64,000 bases of DNA from contig JAWZSP010000005.1 of assembly GCA_034401135.1 (NCBI GenBank), positions 1,178,001 through 1,242,000 of the forward strand, given 5' to 3'. This DNA comes from Volutella citrinella. Its lineage: Eukaryota; Ascomycota; Sordariomycetes; Hypocreales; Nectriaceae. The position numbers and the translations under genes are program-made. Under the pieces are notes generated by a model, which was not told the DNA's origin, did not search any database, and worked only from the letters and a program-made list of their open reading frames with translations. Numbering within the stretch: position 1 is the stretch's first letter; every line of letters starts with the position of its first letter. Of the stretch, positions 11,265 to 23,200 are shown in pieces.

Positions 11265-14104
11265 GGCGCAAGAGGCTCACAGCGCGTGTCGTCTATTGAC
11301 AGGGGCGTTGAGAGCGCTCAGCGCTTGATTGCTCGAGGGCACAGACAGCGAACGTTGTCGCTGTAGGTGATGAGACAGGAAGGTTCGATGCCTTCTGCCG
11401 TTTGTCAAATGGGTATAGGATGCGTGGTCGTAGAGGCCGAAACTCTCATTAGCTCTGGTAGGACGAAGCGGGACCGTGAGTTCCAGCTTGGTGCCTATGA
11501 TGTTGTTTGATTATTAGAGTATTGACCACCGTCAACGGTTTGTCAAGGAGAAAGAGACGGGCAACGGCGGGATTGGATCGAGGCCGTGCGTGGAAGCCTG
11601 GAGGGAGCGCCGTCGCTGTAGTCGTAATCGCGGACACTTCGCAGACGTGAGCAAATGAGAGAGAAGACCGACACGCCTCAGCAATAGGGTCCGAAGGAGC
11701 GAGTTGCGGCGAGTCGAGGCTGAGGTTGGTGTATGGTGTGAGTGTGGGAGACACAGTATGGAGGAGAAGGAAGAGGGAATCGGGTGGGAGAGGGGACGAG
11801 GGGTGAGGAAGAGGAGTAACTGGCGCAAGCCTTCTAGAAGGCTTCGAAGAACCCTAGGCGGGCGAGACATTGCAACGGGCTTGCCGGAGGTAATCGCACT
11901 TGGTCGGCCCACGTTGGCAATCGGACCCCTGGCTAGCTCGTCATCTAGTCGAGTCGCTCCACAGGGGGCCCCTGCCTATGACCCAACACCCGTTTCAGGA
12001 ACTTCTTCACAGCAGCAGATTCCAACCCCGAGGGGAAGCGGGTGATTGTGGCGCTTTTCGCTGAGGAAAAGCTCCGAAAGATTCGCCCGGTTCAACACGC
12101 ATTCCAAAGACGGCGTCTTTCTCAGCAGAGCGGTTTGGTTTCCCTCGGACAGCTTCCTCGTCGTCGCGGGCGTGGCGCAAGTGGTACTTTGCAAGGGCCC
12201 CCTCCGCCCAAGCCAAGATCAGCTACTTGGCACCTTGCAGGATCCTCGATAGTGCGAGCGTGCCCTGGTCTGGGCTAGGACCAGCTTTACGGAAGGGGCC
12301 AAGAGAGACTGCGTGAGCCGTGACTGATTGTCCTACCAAGCACCCTGCTCGGCGCCCCTGGTTGCGTGCCTTAGTGGTGACGAGCGCCCGCAAATTGGCT
12401 TTAGGCCCCTGCAGCACCGCCATGCAAGCACGCAGGGAAGGCGGGTGATGCCTCGGATTGATGGTTCTCCCATCCTTCTAGAAGGACGCAGCCATGAAAC
12501 GATGACAGTGACTGGGGAAGCGGTCAGACTGTGTTTGGGCCCAGCTGCGGTAAGAGTCTCCCGACTCCCGAGTCCCAGACTCCCAGACTGGCTCCCGTCG
12601 ATGTCTGAGAATGGGGTGAGTGGTGAACCGTGCTACACCTCTAATTTTTAAGATCTATTGCATTCCTACGAGCCACGGCGCTGGCAGCCTCCATCTTGGA
12701 TGGTTGCGTTGGAACTTGGCCCCCTTTGCGCCACGGACGGGTGCTGGTACATACCTGACTACTAGTACCGCTACTATAGTAGTAGTACTCACCTCCCCTC
12801 CCCCGCCTGCCGGCTAAGGTCAACAGATCGGTCGGCTCCTGTTACGAAGCAGGTCAGTGATGCTTGACCTGCAGGAGGTGCTGCACATGGTGTGGTAGTC
12901 ATTTAGTCAGAGAATCAGCAATGCACCGTTCCTGACAGAGCCCTGTTTCCTTGTGTGAGATGGTTGTCGAAGCAAACACACAATGGACCCTCATCATATT
13001 TCGCAAACCCAGTACCCGTCCAATCCCCATGGAGAACCGACTCGGGTCTGCCGAGTACCGGCCTTCTCACCAGGGCCAAAAAGCAGATTGCAGATGACCA
13101 AAGACGAGGGCCAAGCCAAAGGGCGCGGACTGACCACCCACCCATCCACCACAGTCAAACCCTGGTCGTCTAGCTGTGCATCCTCCATTCCCCGGTTGCG
13201 AGCCAGCACGAGAGAGGCAGGCCAAGCCGTGGAAAGGCCCGCATCCATATTAGTGCAGGCACTCTGGCCAACCAGCAAGCGCACTCACAAGGGGACCACC
13301 AGCACAATCCTGCACAAAGCTCCGACACTACGACACTGTGGGCTAGCAGCCCAAGCGGTCAATGCTGTGGGCGCGGGCCAGCAGACGCGCCTGTTTCAGC
13401 GGGAAATGATGATGGGCCAATCTCTGGTGGCAGCGCGAGCGTGCGTGGCCCGGTGCGAATCGCACTCACGAGGTGCAAGCTGGGGCGGGGAAGGGGGCGC
13501 ACCGCCGAGACTCTTGGACCTGGGCCGCGATTGGCTTGAGGGCAACGCCATGACATGACCCCAAGGACCATCTGAGGCGATTTCAGGGCCCGAGTGTGGC
13601 TCCTCCCCTCCCGTTGTGCCGTCCATCACCGTGCAGCAACATTTGTGTGCAATGCGTAGGGCCACAACGCCAGAAGGGGCCTGGCGGGAGGGGGTCATCC
13701 ATCCTTTTTAGTCGACGTTAGGGGGAAACGGTGAGAGATGGTGGACGACATCGCGCAAAGATGATCGACATGGTCAGTGACAGTGATGACGATGAAGGCG
13801 CCTTCGTATGGATGAATTGCTACACTCTTGGCGCCGAAACGGTCTGGTTAGGTTTCTGCTATATTCGTTCGAGCCAGCCCATGAGGAGATCGGATGAAGT
13901 CGCCGTGGTTCGCTTACTTGCTGTGGGCGGACGGGGCCCGCCTAATTACACTGCAGGAGTAATAAAGGTTTCGTTTGTTTGCCGACTTTCATTTTTTGCT
14001 TAGCCCCTCTGGTTTCCCTGCGCGGTCGGCGAGCAGGCGACGTAACGACAAAGAATTAAAGTGGCCCTGGTGATTGATGTGCTGGGGGTTTAACTGGAGC
14101 AGCA

Positions 14105-14128
14105 GGAGATGGAGATGGAGATGGATGG
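14105..14128. repeat. ATGGAG microsatellite
   Basis: Short tandem run of GAGATG/GATGGA units in intergenic DNA; simple sequence with no evident function. Confidence 0.7.
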
Positions 14129-14228
14129 GGAAAGATGGGGCAGGAACGGGGCAGATGCGATGCTGTGCCAGGCCAGGGAGGCCATACGGTCAACGGTGAT
14201 TGGTGGCTGTGGGCCAAATTGCTGGCGT

Positions 14229-14253
14229 GGGCAGCGGGGGCAGCGGGGGCAGC
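14229..14253. repeat. GGGGCAGC-type short tandem repeat
   Basis: About three copies of an 8-9 base G-rich unit (GCAGCGGGG). It could form a G-rich secondary structure but is short. Confidence 0.6.
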
Positions 14254-14696
14254 CGTCTTGTGTCAGGATCAGGCAGGAGCAACGGGCTCCATGACTCTGC
14301 CAGAGTGGCCTGGTGGACATGATCGCCCATCCCAAACCGGACAGCCCCATCCACACTCCACGAGAAAAGAAAGTCTGCACCAGCAAACGGCATGGATGAC
14401 TGCGGGCTCTGCATTGCATCCAACGCATCAACGGACACCCGTCCCCCGACGCAGGAATCCTGGGTATGGGGGTCGCTCGCCATGCAATCTGTGTTGGCGC
14501 AGGCGGCACAGTCACCAAAAGAAATATCAAAAGGAATAGGGCGGGTTCGAGCTCAGGACCTGCCTGCCCGCCGTGCCATGCCGTTCCATGCAAGCAAGCC
14601 TCCGTCGTGTAGCAGAATCGGCTAGCAGTTGAAACAAATATTCGAACTCGAAGGGTCAGAGGACAGAAAAAGAAAAAGGACAGCTCGAACCCACCG

Positions 14697-14724
14697 CACA
14701 TGCCCACACATGCCCACACATGCA
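14697..14724. repeat. CCCACACATG short tandem repeat
   Basis: Three consecutive near-identical copies of a 10-base unit (GCCCACACAT) in intergenic DNA. Confidence 0.65.
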
Positions 14725-17700
14725 TGGAACGCTAGATCCCGATTTGCCGCCCGTCAGTTTTTAATCAATCGCAGTCGCTGTGGTGGGCCAGAGGGGCCAG
14801 TTCTAACCTCTATCGGTACTTTGATTTTCGTCTCACCTGCACGCCTTGACTGACACTGACAGTAATAGCAACATGGCGTTGTCTGTTGTTTTGCTTTTTG
14901 GGCCCGTTCAATTTCTTTTTTCCGTTCTCGCTGGCCGTCCACATCTGTATCGAGGTAATGCCAACCCACAGCTGCATCTTGGCTTGTCTCGTTTTCTTTT
15001 TTCTGGAACCCGGCCACTCAGCCGTTGGGAGACCGTCACACCAGCACCGCCCCTCTTGTCAGCGGCGCGGCCGATGGCTTCCTTTCTTTTTCTTCTGGAA
15101 TTCTTCTTCAGCTCATATCCAGGTTTCAAGACGGGCCCGCCCTGTCAATTATCAAATCTCTGTTTCGCCAATTGCAGATAGATCGAGTGGTTCCCGAGAC
15201 ACAGGCTACCCAGAAATGGAGGAATGCTGCGATGCTGTAACACAACAACCCACTCTCTGGGTCGCGCCCTCAAACACAAGGAACAATGGTGATGCGACGC
15301 CCGCACATGCGCACCCCAAGGACCCCAAGCTCGTGCTACTGCTAATGCCGCGTCTGCTTGTCTGTGACACAACCTGCAGCACAGCACAGCACGCACAGAC
15401 GGGGGCTTGTACGCTCTGAGTATGCACTAAGTCGTGCAACGCAGTTAGTGCTGTCAAAATTCTTGCCTCCCGTGCCTCATCTCATCCATGCCCGCTCGTG
15501 CCGTGCCTTGCCTTGGATGGCCATGCCCGTGCGAGGGCGCGAACGCCATGCAGCATGACAAAGGACTATTCAAGACGACGAGCTGGCCCGTCACCATGAG
15601 AGGATCGACAAGGCCCGTATTGCTGCGCTAAAATACTTGCCTTGTCCCTGTGTGCTGAGGGCTCGTCCACCTCAAGTCCTCAACCGCCCCCATCATTATT
15701 GCGGCACGAGTCCCCGTTGGTCGTCAGCAGGACCCATGTTCGCCCGGCAACAGTCTGTCTCTTGGTTCTCGTCTGTGCCTGTCCGGCCCCTTCCCGATAC
15801 GCGCCGCTGCGGTTCTCTTCGCGTCAGCAGCCATGGCGCTGTGGCGATGAGGGTACTGGTACTGGCCGCCCTCTTGTTGGGCTTGTCAAGATCAGCCATG
15901 GCCCATCATCGCCGCAGGTCAGTGCCATCCATGGACGGTGGTCATCCATTATCAGCTCGCTGGGGCCTTAGGCTGCGTGCGCCTCAAGCCATCGACCAGC
16001 AGCGTGTCTGAAATGGTGAGCGGCCTGGTGCTACTACCCACCCACGCCTGGCACGTAGCACAGTCACAGTAACAGTGACATCCGGCCCAATACCCCGTGT
16101 AACAGCGGGGTTGCATCTCACCTTCTAGGCGTCTTCTTCACGTGTGCTGTGCAGGCGATGGCGTTGACGACCAGAGCCACTGAGGGCGACGGAGACGACT
16201 GAGGCGTCTCGCGCTCTCACGTGCCACCTATTGACTTTTAATTATCACCGCCTCTTCCCAGTCACCAACTGGGCCAAACGACAGGCATCGTCGCTAAGAA
16301 TAAAGAGTTTGCCTCCAGGCATGGCCCGGGCATCCTCCATTTTTTTTTCTCCCTCTCGGACCCCTGTCCCTCCCAGTCTTGCTTCTTTCCTCCTCTGGCC
16401 CCCTGGCCGTCCGTCTACCCTGGTCTCCCCACCAATTGCTTTCGGAACGCACTCAAACAACCGCCCTCCGAATCCCTCCCTCAAGTCCCTCCCCCCCAGG
16501 ACGCCCAGACAGGTGCTTGTCTCTGACGCCTTGTCTCGGCTGTGGTTTGTGCCCATCGCCCAGAATATCAATGCACATCAATAATCGACCACGATTCAAT
16601 ATCTGTTATCGCACAGCCAAGCCCTCGTCAGACAGGGTCTGTTCTGTGGCACCTTGCCCACGTGGAGGAGACGCAGGTCCGGCTGCTTCCCTCCCGGGCC
16701 CTCCCCAGCCTGCGCCTCGCATCTCACCCTGTCAGCACTCACCATTCAACCCTTTGAAGCTGGCCTCGTGACTCCCATACAACATGCAACTCTCCCTGCC
16801 CCCATCCCGCCAACCCTGTCCCCTGTAGGCCTCGATCAATAGGGTAGACGATCCTTCCCGTGAGGCAGCATGGGGAATTGCGTGCTACCAACCTAACTTC
16901 CACTATCAACCCGTCGTCGGTGGCTGCTACGTTGAACGTCTCGGGCCCATAATACGGAGATGCCTATCACTACTTCATTGCCCATTGGATCGAATCTTGC
17001 CGAGAGGTTAAACGTATCTTCAGACACCCCTGAACTTTGATACAACTCTGTTGGCGATGCTGCCCTCTCTCGGCCGCACACAGGGCCACGGATGCAACCT
17101 CGCCTAACCTTTCTTATCCGCCATATTATGGTAGAGCGTTCCCGACCCGGCTGATCGTTCCATTCTACTTTTGGTTCCATGGTTTGATGATGATGTGCCC
17201 TAAGGTTATTACAGAGTCTCGTCCAGCTCACATGAACCATCGAACCCAACCCTTTGGCTACGACTCATGTGATGGGCGAGGTCGAGTGTCGTTTCACCGT
17301 TCGATCAGTCGTAATCAATTCAACAATTTGGTCGCCTGTGTTACCTGGCCAGGATGCTTCGGGTGACTCGGAGGGCTGAGATGAAGAACCTGGTCTCATA
17401 ATGCTTACCCTAAGGCTGGGAGGAAGTCAGAACAAGCACCTTTCCACTCGTCCTGGATGCCGGTCGGTCCGGATTCTAAGGGCTGGCCTTTTGGTTAGAT
17501 CGTCGGCATTTAGTTTCCTCCCGAGGTCAACACGATCCTTTTCGTCGGCCGCATCGTAATTAGGTAGTTATGAGCCTGGCGGGATTATGGCCCACGCAGC
17601 CCTGGCTAGTGCCCGGCCGGAGGTGGCGTTAGTATTGAAAATCCTTAACCGTCGACATTGTTGCAGCCTTGTAGGCTCACTTTAGAGCATTTTCATTTGC

Positions 17701-18424
17701 CTCCAGGCCACGGTCGAGGCCCGGGTCCATCGACCCATTTTAGGCCGACACCAATAGATTCACCGTTTAGGAAGCTCACAGGGTACGCTTGATGGGGCCT
17801 CCGATGCGTTCAGCATCACAGTAGGACGGTGTCTCTTTGTGTCCAAGGACTCGGGGTATCAATCCTGCAGCTTCCATCTGCTGCCTTCGTGTCGACCAGT
17901 TAAGCCCATTTAAATCATTAAAAAGAATACCCGCCCTCCTCCTCCTCCTCCATCCTTGCTCGTTTCCTGTCCGATTTTCACCTCCTGTGTGTTGAGTGTC
18001 ATGAGCGAGCACCACATATATGCCACCAAGCAAAATTGTTGCTCCGTATCCCGAGAGAACCAGCAGGCCCCGTGGCACACTAACGCCAGAGAAAAAGGGA
18101 AATAACAACGAAAAGGAAAGTGGTGAAATGATTGTGCGTGTTTATGCGTGCGTACATGTAGTGGACGACTGAGTGATAAATGACTCGGCCCCGCAAGTGA
18201 TTAGGAACAGGGAAATTGGTTCGTCGTGCCAGCCGTGATGATATTCGGATGGGTAGTCGTCGGAAAGGTGATGTTCGCTGTGTTGTCTTGACCGTCTATG
18301 CCGGCGTTCTAGTAATACAGTTTGTCGAAGCAAACACACTTCAAGGAGTCTGTCCGGAAGAGCAGATTTGGTGCCACAGGAGCACCGCGTGATGACCAAT
18401 TGCTTGGACTGCCGCGCTCCTCAC

Positions 18425-18701
18425 TTAGTACGCCTGGGTAGGGTCGTAGTTCCCAAAAGCCATCTGCTGCTCCATTGTCGAGGGCGACAAACATGAGCCG
18501 TCAGGGGCTTGACTTTGGATGCCCTTGGACATGAAGGGGCCCGACATTTGCTGTTCCGAACCGAAGCCGGCATCCATCATGTCGGAATCCCCCATCTCGA
18601 TGTCTTGCTCTGCACCATTGCCAGTCATATTTCGGAGGTTGCAGAGATCTTCGGCGATGATGCCGCCAGCACCATTGGTTGGGGCCATCATGACAAACTG
18701 T

Positions 18702-18739
<38 letters not shown>

Positions 18740-20285
18740 CTGAAGATCGTACATGTGGCCTTGGGGTGGCATGTTGGCATATCGGAACTGCTGCGGCATC
18801 CCGTTTGGTTGCATCATGTTGTGTGGCATGGTAGCCCGCGGAGGGCGTGCGGAACGTCCGGTTCGTACTGGCCCGGGGCGGTTCGAGTAGACACGGCGTT
18901 GCTGGCTGAGATACGCGGCGAGATTGGGGTTCGTGTTCCGGGGGATGTGGAACTGGAAATCGGCGGCGGCGTCAGGAACGGGGCCGGAGGGTGGTAGTGG
19001 CCGGACCCGAGACTTGTGTCCGAGGATAGGTTGTCGACACTGATCCTTGACCGGTGTCACAAATGCCTTGCTCCACTCTCTATCAAGAGAGTCAGGCTCA
19101 GAGCCGAGAGCGATGGCGTACTGGACCAGGCCCCCCAAGTCTCCTAGATGTCGGGTTTCGAGAAGTTTTCGAAGGGTACCACTCGTTTGCGGCTGCCACG
19201 TCAGGCCCCCTCGATCCTCCGCTCCCCAGACAGAGTTGGCCCAGGCAGCTTCAAGACCGGACTGTTGTAACAAGTTTCGCATCCTGGCCGAGTAGGACCA
19301 CTCCCCGCTATTCGTTCCTTCATCGAAGTGTTTCACCACGTGGCTGACGAATTCCTTGAACGTTGAGTCGGCGTCATCATCGCTCGGGGCCTCGTAAACC
19401 TGGGCGCAATTCTCAAAACCGCAAGCAAATATCGTCTGCGGACATAGGTTGACTTTGGCCTCATCCAACGTGATACGGGCACCGCCGTGGGCTTGCTTGA
19501 GGTGAGTCTTGTAGGCAGTCTGCCAGTCAAAGACCATGCTGCATCCGCGATGGCGACAAAACCACTGAGCGTTCATGTTGTGAAAGTCCTCAATGTGGCG
19601 CTTCAAATCATTCTTCCGGGTACACGTCTTTTGAATATCCTCCTCACGACAGAAGCCGCACGTGAACGAGCCCTTTTGTTTCGGTGCGCCGGTACTAGTC
19701 ACACTAGTTACGCTTGCGGTTGAGTCCACGGAGAGGGCAATAGAAGGAGCAATTGATGCGGCATCATCATCGCGGAGAGATAGTTGCCTGCCGGATGAAG
19801 TAGGCGGTGTGATAGAGTTGGATGAGGGAGCCCGGCGGCCAAGCAACTTGGCGGAACGGGCAGAGAGATTCGACATGATGCTGTGGCGTACAGACGAGTT
19901 GTCGGATGACACGGTTCGGATGCTGGCAGTGTCGAATACGCTTGGAGGAATCTCCTCGGACTTGACCGAGTTGTAAGTAGCAGCCGAGACAACAGAGGCG
20001 CCATCATTCTCTGTGGACGAGCAGCATGCTGGTGTTAGCGCTACCATACGTTGATGTCTGCGGTGTTATGGGATGGGTTGATAGCCCGGGCTAACTTGCC
20101 CTGGCCACGACGAGACAAGACAAGCCAAGACATGGGGCACACTCACGGAGCTTAGATTGTGTTGTTTCCTCCTCTTCCATGAGCTGCGCTACACCTTCAC
20201 GACCATAGCGCTGCAAAAGCTGCCGCAGCATCTGGCGGTCGAGCGCATCGTCGTCTTGCGACATGACTGACGATGAGTCGGCCAT
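18425..20285 (-). CDS. C2H2-like zinc-finger protein, paralogue 2, with polyglutamine tract
   Basis: Two exons, 20285-20147 and 20010-18425, give 574 residues; the intron is 136 bases (GTGAGT...CACAG). It has the same architecture as the 9355-11264 gene: N-terminal motif LLQRYGREGVAQL (residues 23-35), a Ser/Thr-rich region with ASIRT, and a finger block from residue about 164 (CGFC...H...H, CRHRGC...H...H, LCPQTIFACGFENC...HVVKHF). The tail again reads LTWQP...LETRHLG. The C-terminal third is disordered, with Arg/Pro-rich segments, 15 consecutive Gln (CAG/CAA at 18698-18742) and acidic and Met-rich stretches that could activate transcription. It is a probable nuclear regulator; targets are unknown. 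Confidence 0.87.
18698..18742. repeat. CAG/CAA repeat encoding polyGln
   Basis: Fifteen consecutive glutamine codons (mixed CAG and CAA on the minus strand) inside zinc-finger paralogue 2. Such tracts vary in length between strains. Confidence 0.9.
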
Positions 20286-23200
20286 GGTTGGGAGCGGCGC
20301 CGGGCTCGAGGGCGATGTGTGTAAGTGGCGTAACCCAGGAAAGCGACACCGCGAGCGAGTCCTGGGGGTTGACGGTTATCGGGACGCCAGTGCGGTGGGA
20401 CAAAGGCTGTATGTTAACTGCGCCAGTGTGGACTGTATGACCGCAAGTTGTCTGGATGGGGAGAGAGGGCTGTTGGAAGTCGTGATTGCCCGGTGGGCGC
20501 GAGGAGGACACACGACGGCGATTGGGCCTCAGTGGGGGGAGGCGATAGGGAGCGAGAGGGCCACCAGCGGCGGCGGGCGAGAAGGAATGAGTGCAATTCG
20601 GAGCCACAGGCCCTGGAGAAGGAGATGGTGCAAGGCGAAGAAAGCTCGCCAGGGGTGGTGGGCGAAGGGGGGAAAGGGAAGATGTAGAGAGGAGAGGTCG
20701 ACGTAGAGGAGGGGATCGAGCACAAGTATCCTTACGATGGCGCAAACCAAAGACAAGAGCAAGAACAAGGCGGGATTGGATTGGGGTTCAACTGCACGGA
20801 GCTGGCTGGAACCAGAGGGTGGATGGGAATTGGATACCAAAATGACAGGACGGGAACCAGGATGTTTGATAGCGGCGCAGCCTGGTGGGTACAGTACGGC
20901 GTCGAGATAGCGGGACGCGACGCGAGAGGGCGGTACGTGGACAGCGTTGAGGTGCCGGTAGCTCACTCGCCTCCGCTTTCCTTGGCCTTGTACAGCAGAT
21001 GGTTGTGTGCTTCTTCCTTTGCGTCTGTGCCCCCGGGAGGACGGGAGATGCTGTGAGTAATGATTCGAGGTAGATTGGTAAGGGAATCAACCTTCAGTCC
21101 CGGGCAGAGTGATGGGCCTTCGGTAGTAGAAGAGCGGAGTACTGGGCGCCCGATATACCCCGTGCTAGTCGGTCCAGGGCCTCCACTGCCCGTCTCTTGT
21201 CCTCGGCCCAAGCAGCGTCCAGTGGGCAGACAGGCCGGAAGGCGTGGAGCGTGTCCAAGCTAGAGGTGCCCGAGGCCACTAGAAAAGATAGGGACAGGGC
21301 TGGGGGTCACACCCTCACTATCAACTTTCTTAGCACCAGCCAGAGCAGAGGGGAGGGGTGGGCAAGCCGTGGCAGGGGGCCGGCTTGCCGGGGGAGGAAA
21401 GGGCAGAGAGGAGGAAGATGGTAAAAAAAAGGGTGTGTGGATGGTTGCTAGGCCTGAAGGATGGTGCGAGTTGGGGGCGAGTTTAGCTAGCAGCTCTCGC
21501 TCGAGGGGAAGGGAGGGGGAGGGCCTGGGACTTTGATATGGGATACCTTGCCCATAAGGCGCAGCTCGCTCTTACAGCGATGGCTTTGGACGATTCAGCG
21601 TCCCTGCAACCTCATCGCATTGCCAGTCTGGCTGGTGTCACTCTGTCAGACATATCGGAGGCTTGTGGCAGCCCAGTTCCCAGTTCTATCGCCGCCGGAA
21701 TGTTGCCGGGCGGACGGCCACATTAGATAAGAGCCTCCCGTCCCGCACGCACAGGCAACGCAGGCCATCCCGCCACGGCGCCCAGAAAAAAACCAAGCCG
21801 GAGGAGGCGCACAACGCCATTAACTTATTGATTACAAGTAGTAATCAATGGCATGCTCCTTCTCTGTGATACGGAAGGAGCGAACGGACCAGACCGAGCC
21901 CCATAACAAGCCGACCGAGTCGGTATGTTGGGATCGTGGGCTGCGCTCCCTGGTGGCATTAGGATCGGGGTCTCTTGATATGGCGCTGATGCTGATAGTT
22001 GTTGATGTGACCCGATAAAATGTGTCGTCGATGTCCAGGGCGATGCCCGCCTGGGTTTAGTGGCATCAGTGGCGGCCCAGTGAGTGGACCTGCGTCGATA
22101 CCAGCCAGGGCCCGGGCCACAATGGGCGACTGGGCTGAACCAAGCCGACTCGCATCATCAAAGATTGGCTAGGATTCTTCCTGCTTTTTTCTTTTTTTTT
22201 TTGTCTGGTTGCCCACGGCCACGAATAGCCTGGGGTCGCACTCGAGTACGGTTTGGTCGCAATACCACCTCTATGACAGAGGACCACGACTAATGTAATG
22301 AGCGAGTGGGATGGGCGTTCGTCCTATGCAAAGGTGCCACCATGCGTGCTCCGGGAATAGTGGGCACCGCGCTTTGCCCTTCTATGTAACCTGGAAACCT
22401 TAAAGCTGCACAGCGCCCACTGTATCGATGTCTCCTGCGGGCTCCTCACCCCCTAAAGACCACTGAAGCCTCGATCTGCTCTAGGCGGCCCGGGGCATTC
22501 TGCCGTAGCCTCTGGGGACCCCGCGAAACGGACGGGTCCGGTCCCGAGCAGTCCAGTGTCACTGAGCTGGGCTGCGACCTGGTCCGATTCAACGTCGACC
22601 TCGGGAAGCCGCCTCAACTCCGCCCGTGCGCTCGTCCAGGGCGCGATCAATCACGCAAGCGGCTCGTGATTTCACGAGTCTTGAATGAACACTCCAGGTC
22701 TGCCATGCTGTTGGCAACCTGGAAGTTCGAATCGTGGCGGTCAGGGAGCAGGGAACATGGCGGCTCCAAAGATAGTAAGGCGCCGGACCATTACGCTTCA
22801 GCGATTCAATTCGTTGAAGCCACCAAAGAGGAACGTCGTTCTGCAGTACACACCGTTCATTCAAGGGGTTCGCTCTGTCACGACCCCGTGGGCTAATGCA
22901 ATGTCAGAGGCACTCTGACTGGCGGCGCCTTCGACTTAGTTACACCGGCCAGCCCGGCGAAGCGGCGATGTTGTTCCGCAGGGTACACAATAGTTTGCCA
23001 TGTTCTAGTTCCGATTTGCTTTTTTGTTACATGCCACGGCAGAGTGCTTATGAGAGTGGGCTCTGGGAGCATCATGAGCTGTTGGGTGAAAAAGGAACGC
23101 CGGACAGTATCAATTACAATCCCAGACTCAGCACGTGTTGTAATTACTGCCCTCTGAGGCAAGCGTGCGGTTCTCGATCTCGCAGAACTGTGCGCCGCCC

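Larger units (their letters stand above)
11265..18424. other. 7.2 kb stretch without a convincing gene
   Basis: Between the two zinc-finger genes. It should hold the promoter and leader of paralogue 1 (left part) and the 3' UTR of paralogue 2 (right end). Frames of 60-210 codons occur on both strands but read as low-complexity or compositionally odd peptides without domains. Short direct repeats lie near 14105-14128, 14229-14253 and 14697-14724. No tRNA-like B box with a matching A box was found. A long noncoding RNA or many-exon small gene cannot be excluded. Confidence 0.55.

Noticed and set aside
14541..14560. GGGTTCGAGCTC resembling a tRNA B box
   Set aside because: No A box or foldable cloverleaf could be traced on either strand.
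17776..18108. Minus-strand 110-codon frame with one hydrophobic segment
   Set aside because: No ATG before the hydrophobic part, it lies just downstream of zinc-finger paralogue 2, and no splice arrangement gave a sensible start.
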